The position numbers were made by a program, and so were the translations under genes. Shown here piece by piece: positions 9,442 to 17,198 of a stretch of 64,000 nt of DNA; the first letter of the stretch is position 1; every line of letters starts with the position of its first letter. The stretch lies in NCBI GenBank assembly GCA_027489535.1, contig JAIXZO010000001.1, forward strand, positions 186,001 through 250,000. The letters are read 5' to 3'. Below the pieces are notes generated by a model. It saw only the letters and a program-made list of their open reading frames with translations. It ran no database searches and was not told where the DNA came from. This DNA is from Hyphomicrobiales bacterium (lineage in GTDB: Bacteria > Pseudomonadota > Alphaproteobacteria > Rhizobiales > Beijerinckiaceae).

Positions 9442-10146
9442 ATGAGTTCCGAATTCGTCATCGAACCCGCGCCCCGGCCGGTTCTGCCCGTGCTGGGCAC
9501 GACCGCCGTATTTCCCGTCCGCCGTGCCTATTGCATCGGCCGCAATTACGCGGCCCACGCCCGCGAGATGGGCGGCGACCCGACGCGTGAGCCGCCGTTC
9601 TTCTTCAACAAGGCCGGCGACGCTTGCCAGCCGATCCCTTACGGACGACCCGAACATCATCCCTATCCGTCGATGACCGAGAACTATCACCACGAGATCG
9701 AGATGGTCGTGGCGCTGAAGTCCGGCGGCCGCGACATTCCCGAGGCCGAGGCGCTGATGCACGTCTTCGGCTACGCCGTCGGCTTCGACATGACCCGCCG
9801 CGACCTGCAGGACGAGGCCAAGAATCTCCGCCGTCCGTGGGAAGTCGCCAAGAGCGCCGACCATTCGGGTCCCGTCGGCCCGATCCATCCCGTCTCCGCG
9901 GTCGGCCACATCTCCAAGGGCTTCATCCGCTGCACCGTCGACGGCGTGGTGAAGCAGGACTCCGACCTCACCCACATGATCTGGTCGGTCGCCGAGCAGA
10001 TCGCGATCCTGTCCAAATTCTACCGGCTCGAAGCCGGCGACGTGATCTTCTCCGGCACGCCCGAAGGCGTCGGCCGGGTCGATCGCGGGCAGCGGATGAC
10101 CGGCGCGGTGGAAGGCCTCGGCGAGATCGTCCTCGACGTCAGTTGA
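9442..10146 (+). CDS. fumarylacetoacetate hydrolase family protein
   Basis: About 234 residues of the FAH fold. The divalent-metal site is visible as the EIE of YHHEIEMVVAL and the Asp of GFDMTRRDLQDEAK, with the catalytic-loop block YCIGRNYAAHAREMGG upstream. Short single-domain members such as fumarylpyruvate hydrolase or 5-oxopent-3-ene-tricarboxylate decarboxylase cleave or decarboxylate 2-oxo acids from aromatic catabolism, and fumarylpyruvate hydrolase is the closest match I recognise. ATGs at 9433 and 9442 are both possible; GAGGA at 9427-9431 is too close to the first, so I prefer the second. It stands alone with repeats downstream. Confidence 0.85.
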   Translation: MSSEFVIEPAPRPVLPVLGTTAVFPVRRAYCIGRNYAAHAREMGGDPTREPPFFFNKAGDACQPIPYGRPEHHPYPSMTENYHHEIEMVVALKSGGRDIPEAEALMHVFGYAVGFDMTRRDLQDEAKNLRRPWEVAKSADHSGPVGPIHPVSAVGHISKGFIRCTVDGVVKQDSDLTHMIWSVAEQIAILSKFYRLEAGDVIFSGTPEGVGRVDRGQRMTGAVEGLGEIVLDVS

Positions 10147-10157
10147 CGCCGCGGGCT

Positions 10158-10248
10158 CCGATTCGGACACGTCCCATTCCCCTCGTGACCCCGTCCGTCC
10201 TGCCTCGGGACGGGCGGGGCGAGGGCTTCTTTACCAGTCGTTCACCGT
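10158..10248 (-). repeat. dispersed repeat family C, copy 3
   Basis: Inverted relative to copies 1 and 2: begins CCGATTCGGACACG and ends TTTACCAGTCGTTCACCGT, the complement of the GTGAACG...GGTAAAC end of copies 1 and 2. It starts 12 bp after the FAH stop. The gene-free stretch 10147-10765 (619 bp) is built largely of this family. Confidence 0.6.
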
Positions 10249-10313
10249 AATCGTCGGCGGCATCGGGCCGGCGCTTGCGTCGGTGCGACTCGTTTCGCGG
10301 ATTGCGGGAGCCG

Positions 10314-10404
10314 CCGATTCGGACGTGGTTCGTTCATGGAGCAACGAGAACGTCCCGGTTCGGGACCGTAAAAACGACCTTGAATCCACGATTCATCAAC
10401 CATG
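10314..10404 (-). repeat. dispersed repeat family C, copy 4
   Basis: Begins CCGATTCGGACGTGGTTCG, contains AGAACGTCCCGGTTCGGGACCG and ends near CATCAACCATG. Same order of blocks as copy 5, inverted relative to copies 1 and 2. Confidence 0.65.
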
Positions 10405-10468
10405 AATCCGATCGGAATCCGCACCCGAATTGCGATATTTCGAATCGTGTTTTCGCGGGTTCGCGGCT

Positions 10469-10560
10469 CCGATTCGGACATGGTCCGTTCACGGCGGGCA
10501 GGGGAACGTCCCGGGTCGGGACCGCCGGCGACACCGCGCATCAACCTTCCGTTCACCATG
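10469..10560 (-). repeat. dispersed repeat family C, copy 5
   Basis: Begins CCGATTCGGACATGGTCCG, contains GGAACGTCCCGGGTCGGGACCG and ends CCGTTCACCATG. A degenerate partial copy may follow at about 10625-10665. Confidence 0.7.
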
Positions 10561-10765
10561 ACGACCCGTCGCGCCTGAATCGGCTTGCCCGAAGATCGAA
10601 TCGGAGTCCGTCCGGAAGGGGGCGTCGATTCGGTCCCGGTCCGTTCCCGTTCGAGTCACGTTCGGGCCGATGCGGGATGCCGGGGCGGGCTGCGGCTTAA
10701 GGATTCGTTCATCGGAGCGCGGAGGCGCGGCGCGTGGTATGGGTGCGGAGCTTCGGAGCCCGCTG

Positions 10766-11698
10766 ATGTCGTCCATCCCATTGTCCTACACCCAGAATCT
10801 CGAAGATTTCCATCTCGCGCTCGCCTTTGCGGGGAAGGAAAAGGGCTTCTACATCGACGTAGGCGGCGGTCATGCGGTCGCGGACAATGTCTCCATGTGG
10901 TTCTACGAACGCGGCTGGAACGGCATCGTGGCCGAGCCGCAGCCGGAGCTCGCCGCGCTCTATCCCCGCATCCGCCCGCGCGACCGCGTGCATCGGGGGC
11001 CGATCGGGCGCGAGAACGGCGAGATCGACTTTTTTCATGTCGACCGGCTGCACGGATTCTCGACCACCGTCGAGCAATTCGCGAATGGTGCCAAGGCCTT
11101 CGGGGCGGAGCATCGGCGGATGCGATTGCCGGTGGTGACCTTGGCGGAGCTTTGCGCCCGGGAAGGCGTGACCGAGATCGACTTTCTCAAAATCGACGTC
11201 GAAGGCGCGGAAGCCGACGTGCTGCACGGCAACGACTGGAAACGCTTCCGGCCGAAGATCGTGGTGGCGGAAGCCGTGACGCCGGGGGCGGGCGAGCCCG
11301 CCTGGCATGAATGGGAGCCCTTCCTGCTCGCGCAGGGCTACCGCTTCCGGCTGTTCGACACGCTGAACCGCTTCTACGTGGCGGACGAATGCCCGGAGCT
11401 GTTCGAGCGGCTGCCGGCCGACCGCGCGCCGTGGGAGAGCGCGACGCATATGTACGAAATCGGCCGCGCGCCGGACAATGCCGCCCATCCGGATCGTGCC
11501 GCGGCGCTGGCCTTCGCAAAGGGTCTGTGGGCGACGCTGCCATATCTCGAGGACGCAATGCTGGCCGAGATGCTGGCCAAGGGACGCGGCGAGACGGCGA
11601 CCGAGGCGCATCTCGCCGAAGTCCGATCCGAGGCGTTCAAGCTGACGCTCGGGCGCATCGCCTGCGGTTATGACGGCGGGCAGATTTACGACGACTGA
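10766..11698 (+). CDS. FkbM family methyltransferase
   Basis: 310-residue SAM-dependent methyltransferase. The N-terminal half carries a glycine motif in FYIDVGGGHAVADNVS (about 30-45) and an acidic strand end in GIVAEPQPE; LKIDVEGAEADVLHG (about 140-155) is the FkbM signature. FkbM-type enzymes usually O-methylate sugars or polyketides; bacterial orphans such as this often act on surface glycans, but no substrate can be named. Longer in-frame starts exist; the ATG at 10766 has GGAG seven bases upstream. It ends exactly where the convergent ecm stop codon begins, with no spacer. Confidence 0.85.
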   Translation: MSSIPLSYTQNLEDFHLALAFAGKEKGFYIDVGGGHAVADNVSMWFYERGWNGIVAEPQPELAALYPRIRPRDRVHRGPIGRENGEIDFFHVDRLHGFSTTVEQFANGAKAFGAEHRRMRLPVVTLAELCAREGVTEIDFLKIDVEGAEADVLHGNDWKRFRPKIVVAEAVTPGAGEPAWHEWEPFLLAQGYRFRLFDTLNRFYVADECPELFERLPADRAPWESATHMYEIGRAPDNAAHPDRAAALAFAKGLWATLPYLEDAMLAEMLAKGRGETATEAHLAEVRSEAFKLTLGRIACGYDGGQIYDD

Positions 11699-13663
11699 TC
11701 AGGCGGATTTGCGCTCTGCACGGCCTACGATGCGGACGATGTCCTTCATGATCGCGTCCATGGCGTAGTCTTTGGGCGTGTAGATGCCCGATACGCCGAT
11801 ATTGCGGAGCACGTTCTCGTCGTCGGGCGGGATGATGCCGCCGACCACGACGGGCACGTGGCCGAGGCCCGCATTGCGCATCCGCGCCATCACGTCGCGC
11901 ACCAAGGGCACATGCGATCCGGACAGGATCGACAGGCCGACGACATGGGCCTTGGTGGCCTTGGCCTGTTCGACGATTTCGTCGGGCGTCAGGCGGATGC
12001 CCTCATAGGTGACCTCGAAGCCGACGTCGCGGCCGCGCAGCGCGATCTGCTCCGCGCCGTTGGAGTGGCCGTCGAGACCCGGCTTGCCCACCACCATGCG
12101 GGGCGTCTCGCCGAGCGCGTCGGCGAGGTCCGCCACCATCAGCTTCACCTCGCGGTCGATCGGGTCCGTGCGCGTCTCGACGCTCACGCCGGTCGGCGCG
12201 CGGAAGCGGCCGAAGATCTCGCGCAGCGTCTCGCCCCATTCCCCCGTCGTGACGCCGACCTTGGCGCAGCGGATCGAGGGCTCCATGACGTTGCGGCCCT
12301 CCTGCGCGGCCGCCCGCAACTCGGCGAGCGCCGCGTCCACGGCGGCCGCGTCGCGCGCGGAGCGCCATTCGCGGATGCGGGCGACGGCTTCGATCTCGAC
12401 CTGTTCGGGCACGGTCAGCACGGTGCCTTCGCCCGCCGTGAGGGGCGACTGCTCGGTCTGGCCCCAGCGATTGACGCCCACCACCACCTGCTCGCCCGTC
12501 TCGATGCCGACGATGCGGCGGGCGTTGGATTCCACCAGCGCGCGCTTCATGTAGCCCTGTTCGACCGCCGGGATGGCGCCGCCCATGGCGTCGATGACGG
12601 CGAGTTCGGCCCGCGCGGCCTCCTTCAATTCCTCGACCTTGCGCTGAATCTCGGCGGAGCCGTCGAAAATGTCGCCGTATTCCAGCAAATCGGTCTCGTA
12701 AGCCATCACCTGCTGCATGCGCAGCGACCATTGCTGATCCCACGGACGGGGAAGCCCGAGCGCCTCGTTCCATGCCGGCAGCTGCACGGCGCGGGCGCGG
12801 GCGCGCTTCGAGAGCACCACCGCCAGCATTTCGATGAGGATGCGGTAGACGTTGTTTTCGGGCTGCTGCTCGGTGAGGCCGAGCGAATTGACCTGCACGC
12901 CGTAGCGGAATCGGCGGTGCTTCTCGTCCGTGACGCCGTAGCGCTCCAGCGTGATCTCGTCCCACAATTCGGTGAATGCGCGCATCTTGCACAGCTCGGT
13001 GACGAACCGCATGCCGGCATTGACGAAGAACGAGATGCGCGAGACCACCTCGCCGAATTGCGCGTCGGAATAGACGCCGGACGCCTTCACGGTGTCGAGC
13101 ACCGCCACGGCGGTGGCGAGCGCATAGGCCAGTTCCTGCACCGGCGTCGCGCCCGCCTCCTGCAGATGGTAGCTGCAGACGTTGGTGGGGTTCCATTTCG
13201 GCATGTCGGAGGTCGTGAACAGGATCACGTCCTTGATCAGCCGCATCGAGGGCGCGGGCGGGAACACATAGGTGCCGCGCGAGAGATATTCCTTGATGAT
13301 GTCGTTTTGCGTGGTGCCCTGCAGCCTGTCGCGCGGCGCGCCTTGCTCGTCCGCCACGGCGGCATAGAGCGCCAGCAGCCAGGCGGCCGTGGCGTTGATC
13401 GTCATCGAGGTGTTCATCTCCGACAGCGGGATCTCGTGGAACAAGGTCCGCATGTCGCCGAGATGCGCGATGGAGACGCCGACTTTGCCGACTTCGCCGC
13501 GCGAGAGCACGTGGTCGGGGTCGTAACCCGTCTGCGTCGGCAGATCGAAGGCGACGGACAGGCCCGTCTGCCCCTTGGCGAGGTTGTTCTTGTAGAGCCG
13601 GTTCGAATCCGCGGCGGTCGAGTGGCCCGCATAAGTGCGGAAGATCCAAGGCTTGTCGCGCAT
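11699..13663 (-). CDS. ecm: ethylmalonyl-CoA mutase
   Basis: 654-residue adenosylcobalamin-dependent mutase converting (2R)-ethylmalonyl-CoA to (2S)-methylsuccinyl-CoA in the ethylmalonyl-CoA pathway. The N-terminal TIM-barrel domain opens with FRTYAGHS and SVAFDLPTQTGYDPD; the C-terminal cobalamin-binding domain carries the lower-ligand motif GLDGHSNG (about 526-533). It is shorter than typical methylmalonyl-CoA mutase large subunits (over 700), as expected for Ecm, and ccr is its divergent neighbour, which decides the substrate call. The ATG at 13663 has GGAG upstream. A TGCAATGCAAC motif lies 68 bp upstream of the start. Confidence 0.93.
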   Translation of the reverse strand: MRDKPWIFRTYAGHSTAADSNRLYKNNLAKGQTGLSVAFDLPTQTGYDPDHVLSRGEVGKVGVSIAHLGDMRTLFHEIPLSEMNTSMTINATAAWLLALYAAVADEQGAPRDRLQGTTQNDIIKEYLSRGTYVFPPAPSMRLIKDVILFTTSDMPKWNPTNVCSYHLQEAGATPVQELAYALATAVAVLDTVKASGVYSDAQFGEVVSRISFFVNAGMRFVTELCKMRAFTELWDEITLERYGVTDEKHRRFRYGVQVNSLGLTEQQPENNVYRILIEMLAVVLSKRARARAVQLPAWNEALGLPRPWDQQWSLRMQQVMAYETDLLEYGDIFDGSAEIQRKVEELKEAARAELAVIDAMGGAIPAVEQGYMKRALVESNARRIVGIETGEQVVVGVNRWGQTEQSPLTAGEGTVLTVPEQVEIEAVARIREWRSARDAAAVDAALAELRAAAQEGRNVMEPSIRCAKVGVTTGEWGETLREIFGRFRAPTGVSVETRTDPIDREVKLMVADLADALGETPRMVVGKPGLDGHSNGAEQIALRGRDVGFEVTYEGIRLTPDEIVEQAKATKAHVVGLSILSGSHVPLVRDVMARMRNAGLGHVPVVVGGIIPPDDENVLRNIGVSGIYTPKDYAMDAIMKDIVRIVGRAERKSA

Positions 13664-13730
13664 TCGTCCGGTCTCCGTACGCCCGATCTGGAAGGCGCGT
13701 TCACGGAGATGATCGGATCAAGAATCCTTT

Positions 13731-13741
13731 TGCAATGCAAC
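13731..13741 (-). promoter_or_regulatory. candidate operator in the ecm promoter (TGCAATGCAAC)
   Basis: TGCAATGCAAC, preceded by TTT so that TTGCA-A-TGCAA forms a perfect 11-bp palindrome. A one-mismatch version occurs inverted at 13844-13854 before ccr and another at 17167-17177 before mcd. It resembles the TTTGCAAA half-sites reported for ScfR-type acyl-CoA regulators such as PccR; that link is inference. Confidence 0.4.
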
Positions 13742-13843
13742 ATCCGGTGGAGGGCCGGGTCGGTTCGGCGAGCGCCGCAGGGTCACGATCCCTTCGTGAA
13801 CCGGCATGGACGGGGCACCAAAGTTGCTATGGACAGTTTTCAT

Positions 13844-13854
13844 GTTGCGTTGCA
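13844..13854 (+). promoter_or_regulatory. candidate operator in the ccr promoter (GTTGCGTTGCA)
   Basis: GTTGCGTTGCA, whose complement TGCAACGCAAC differs by one base from the site before ecm. It ends 30 bp upstream of the ccr ATG, where a bound protein could affect initiation. Confidence 0.4.
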
Positions 13855-13884
13855 CCATCGGCTCAGGATCACAGGAAACGACCC

Positions 13885-15165
13885 ATGACGCAGAACAGCG
13901 CACAAGCGACCTCCCCCGGTGCGGTCATCAAGGATCTCTACGATCTCGGAGAGATTCCGCCGCTCGGCCATGTGCCCGAAAAGATGTGGGCATGGGCGAT
14001 CCGCAAGGAGCGGCACGGCGCGCCCGAGGACGCCATGCAGCTCGAAGCGGTCCCCACCTGGACCATCGGCGACGACGAGGTGCTCGTGCTCGTGATGGCG
14101 GCGGGCGTGAACTACAACGGCGTCTGGGCTGCGCTCGGTCAGCCGATTTCGCCGTTCGACGGCCATAAGCAGCCGTTCCATGTCGCGGGTTCGGACGCGT
14201 CGGGCATCGTCTGGGCTGTGGGCCGCAAGGTGAAGCGCTGGAAGGTCGGCGACGAGGTGATCGTCCACTGCAATCAGGACGACGGCGACGACGAGGAGTG
14301 CAATGGCGGCGACCCGATGTTCTCCACCTCGCAGCGCATCTGGGGTTACGAGACGCCGGACGGCTCATTCGCGCAATATTGCCGCGTGCAGTCGCGCCAG
14401 CTGATGCCGCGCCCCAAGCATCTGACGTGGGAGGAGAGCGCCTGCTACACGCTGACCCTCGCCACCGCCTACCGCATGCTGTTCGGCCATGCGCCGCATA
14501 CGATCCGGCCCGGCGACAACGTGCTGATCTGGGGTGCCTCCGGCGGCTTGGGCGTGTTCGGCGTGCAGCTCTGTGCGGCATCGGGCGCGAACGCCATCGG
14601 CATCATTTCGGACGAGAGCAAGCGCGACTACGTGCTCGGCCTCGGCGCGAAGGGCGTGATCAACCGCAAGGACTTCAATTGCTGGGGGCAGCTGCCCACG
14701 GTGAACTCGCCCGAATTCGTCGCCTTCATGGGCGAGGCCCGCAAGTTCGGCAAGGCGATCTGGGACATCACCGGCAAGAAGGACGTCGACATCGTCTTCG
14801 AGCATCCGGGCGAACAGACCTTTCCGGTGTCGACCTTCGTGGCCAAGCGCGGCGGCATGATCGTGTTCTGCGCCGGCACCACGGGCTTCAACATCACCTT
14901 CGACGCCCGCTTCGTCTGGATGCGCCAGAAGCGCATTCAGGGCTCGCATTTCGCGCATCTCAAGCAGGCGGCGGCGGCGAACCAGTTCGTCATGGACCGG
15001 CGGATCGACCCGTGCATGAGCGAGGTGTTCCCGTGGGACAAGATCCCGCAGGCGCATACCAAGATGTGGAAGAACCAGCATGCCCCCGGCAACATGGCCG
15101 TGCTGGTGAATTCTCCGCGCGCCGGGCTGCGCACGCTCGACGACGTGATCGAAGCGCGCGGCTGA
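13885..15165 (+). CDS. ccr: crotonyl-CoA carboxylase/reductase
   Basis: 426-residue member of the medium-chain dehydrogenase superfamily that reductively carboxylates crotonyl-CoA with NADPH and CO2 to (2S)-ethylmalonyl-CoA, the key step of the ethylmalonyl-CoA pathway. Visible are GVNYNGVWAALGQPISPFD (about 75-93), the NADPH-binding WGASGGLGVFGVQL (about 216-229), the long acidic insertion CNQDDGDDEECNGGDPMFS and HFAHLKQAAAANQ near the C-terminus, all characteristic of Ccr rather than ordinary quinone reductases. The ATG at 13885 has AGGAAA upstream. It is divergent from ecm across 221 bp holding two related motifs. Confidence 0.97.
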   Translation: MTQNSAQATSPGAVIKDLYDLGEIPPLGHVPEKMWAWAIRKERHGAPEDAMQLEAVPTWTIGDDEVLVLVMAAGVNYNGVWAALGQPISPFDGHKQPFHVAGSDASGIVWAVGRKVKRWKVGDEVIVHCNQDDGDDEECNGGDPMFSTSQRIWGYETPDGSFAQYCRVQSRQLMPRPKHLTWEESACYTLTLATAYRMLFGHAPHTIRPGDNVLIWGASGGLGVFGVQLCAASGANAIGIISDESKRDYVLGLGAKGVINRKDFNCWGQLPTVNSPEFVAFMGEARKFGKAIWDITGKKDVDIVFEHPGEQTFPVSTFVAKRGGMIVFCAGTTGFNITFDARFVWMRQKRIQGSHFAHLKQAAAANQFVMDRRIDPCMSEVFPWDKIPQAHTKMWKNQHAPGNMAVLVNSPRAGLRTLDDVIEARG

Positions 15166-15268
15166 GGCGACGCCCCGACTCCGCCGCATCCCGCGCCTTT
15201 TCGGCCGCTCGGGGTGCGGCGCGGTCGTGCGAGACGTCCAGTCCGGCCCGGTCCTCAGGCCCCCATCG

Positions 15269-16120
15269 TCAGGCTTGGGGCGGGCAGGGCACGTCGCGCT
15301 TACGCATGCGCAATGAGGCGGCGTTGAATTCGCCTCCGTAGATGAAGGTCGCGGATATCGCGTAGAGAAACACCAGCGCGATCATCACCGACGACAATCC
15401 CGCATAGGTCTTCACATAGGTTTGCGCCGCGCCCCGCAGATACCATGCGAAGCCGAGCGCATAGGCGAGCGACAGCAGCACCGTGACGACGATGCCCGGC
15501 CAGATGTCCGAAAGCGTCCGCTTGCCGCAGGGCAGCTTGAGATGCAGGACGATCAGCGTCAGCACCGTCAGCGCCGTCGCCAATGCGAGCCGCGCGGTGG
15601 TGACCAGAGACGCGTAGGGCGCGATCCAAGGAAAGAAGCCCACTGCGGCGTCCCAGATGATGGGGGCCAAAACCACCAGCAGCCCCAAAGCCAGCAGCGA
15701 CACGGCCGCGATGAACACGAAGGCGACGGATTCGATGCGCGTCAGCCACCAGCTGCGCATTTCCCGGAGGCCGTAAGCGCGGTTGAGCGCCACGCGCAGC
15801 GCCTCGATGCCGTTGGTGGAGAAGTACAGCGCCAAACCCGCGCCCACGGTCAACAGGCCGCCTCCCGCGGTGCCGACGACGGCCTCGATCTCCTTGGCGA
15901 TCGGCCGCGCGACCGCTTCGGGCCATACGTCGAAGATGATCGACGTCGCCTCCGTCGCGAGGTTTCCGGTGCCGAGAAAGCCCGCCAACGCCGTCATGAA
16001 GATGAGGAAGGGGAACAGCGACGTCAGCGCCGACAGCGCGACATGGGAGGCGATGGCCCAGCCGTCGTCCTCGGTGAAGCGGTCGAAGGCATCGCGCGCG
16101 ATGCCGATGAAAGAGTTCAT
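15269..16120 (-). CDS. YihY/BrkB family inner membrane protein
   Basis: 283 residues with about six membrane segments and the family blocks DDGWAIASHVALSALTSLFPFLIFM near the start, YFSTNGIEALRVALNRAYGL in the middle and YGGEFNAA near the end. YihY/BrkB proteins are conserved inner-membrane proteins; the old ribonuclease BN label came from a misassigned gene, and the molecular function is unsettled. It is convergent with ccr, with a GC-rich hairpin (CCGCATCCCG paired with CGGGGTGCGG, about 15182-15220) between them, and divergent from the EamA transporter gene by about 80 bp. Confidence 0.88.
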   Translation of the reverse strand: MNSFIGIARDAFDRFTEDDGWAIASHVALSALTSLFPFLIFMTALAGFLGTGNLATEATSIIFDVWPEAVARPIAKEIEAVVGTAGGGLLTVGAGLALYFSTNGIEALRVALNRAYGLREMRSWWLTRIESVAFVFIAAVSLLALGLLVVLAPIIWDAAVGFFPWIAPYASLVTTARLALATALTVLTLIVLHLKLPCGKRTLSDIWPGIVVTVLLSLAYALGFAWYLRGAAQTYVKTYAGLSSVMIALVFLYAISATFIYGGEFNAASLRMRKRDVPCPPQA

Positions 16121-16201
16121 CGATGTTCTCCGAGCGCATCGGGGATGCCGAGCGCTGCCTCGACCGGGTCAACGCCGTCCGTTATCACCGTGTTCCTGAT
16201 C

Positions 16202-17107
16202 ATGATCCAGCAGGCAACCGTGCCGACCGACCGCTCCGACCCCTTGCTGCGCGCAGCGCCGGCCGTTTTCGTGCTGCTCTGGTCGACGGGCTGGATCGTG
16301 GCCGGCTTGGCCGCGCGCCATGCCGACCCGCTGACCTTCCTCTCCATCCGCTTCGCCATCGCCGCGGGCGGACTCGGCCTGTTCGCCTTGGCGGTCTCCG
16401 CGCCTTGGCCGCGCGGGGCCCATGCCGTCCATGCCGTGATCTCGGGCGTGTTGCTGCACGGCCTTTATCTCGGCAGCGTCTGGTGGGCGGTGAAGCACGG
16501 CGTTCCCGCCGTCATGTCGGGGCTCCTTGCCGCCGTGCAGCCGATCCTGACGGCGCTGCTCGCGCCTTCGCTGCTCGGCGAGCGCATTACGCGACGGCAG
16601 GCGCTGGGCATCGCGGCAGGTTTCGTCGGCGTGGCGCTCGTGCTCGGGCCGCGATTGGCGGCGACGCCGTGGGAGGCGCTGGGCCCGGTCGTCGGGCCGC
16701 TGCTCGTCAACGTCCTCGGCATGGTGTCCGTGACGTTCGGCACATTCTACCAGAAGCGGTTCATCCCCACGGGCGACCTGCGCACGGTCACGGTGCTGCA
16801 ATATGTCGGCGCGGTGCTGACGACGTTGCCCGCCGCATGGCTCATCGAAGACATGCGGATGGATTGGAACCTCGAATCCTCGCTCGTGATGGCCTGGTCG
16901 GTGGTGGCGATCTCGTTCGGGGCCATCGGCCTGCTGTTGATGCTGATCCGGCGCGGGGCCGTTTCGCGTGCCGCCGCGCTGATCTATCTCGTGCCGCCCA
17001 CGGTGGCGGTGCAGGGCTATCTGATGTTCGGCGAGACGTTGGGGATGGTCCAGCTCGTCGGGGTCGCCGTAACGGTTGCGGGCGTCGCGCTCACGACCCG
17101 GCGATAG
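16202..17107 (+). CDS. EamA-type (DMT superfamily) transporter
   Basis: 301 residues with ten predicted membrane segments in two EamA repeats, for example VFVLLWSTGWIVAGLAAR at the start and the C-terminal block YLVPPTVAVQGYLMFGE. RhaT/EamA-type permeases export amino acids, metabolites or drugs; no substrate can be assigned. An in-frame GTG at 16189 is an alternative start to the ATG at 16202. It lies between yihY (divergent) and mcd (same strand, about 90 bp downstream), so it might have its own promoter or share control with the pathway genes. Confidence 0.85.
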   Translation: MIQQATVPTDRSDPLLRAAPAVFVLLWSTGWIVAGLAARHADPLTFLSIRFAIAAGGLGLFALAVSAPWPRGAHAVHAVISGVLLHGLYLGSVWWAVKHGVPAVMSGLLAAVQPILTALLAPSLLGERITRRQALGIAAGFVGVALVLGPRLAATPWEALGPVVGPLLVNVLGMVSVTFGTFYQKRFIPTGDLRTVTVLQYVGAVLTTLPAAWLIEDMRMDWNLESSLVMAWSVVAISFGAIGLLLMLIRRGAVSRAAALIYLVPPTVAVQGYLMFGETLGMVQLVGVAVTVAGVALTTRR

Positions 17108-17166
17108 GCCGGGCGGGCCGCTTGCGACCATAGAGGCATTGCCGCGCCGGGATCGGGGAGGCATGC

Positions 17167-17177
17167 TGCGATGCAAC
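17167..17177 (+). promoter_or_regulatory. candidate operator before mcd (TGCGATGCAAC)
   Basis: TGCGATGCAAC differs by one base from the motif before ecm and lies 21 bp upstream of the preferred mcd start. Together the sites before ecm, ccr and mcd fit TGCRAYGCAAC. Confidence 0.35.
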
Positions 17178-17198
17178 ACGATGCCGGAGCCCCCCGAC

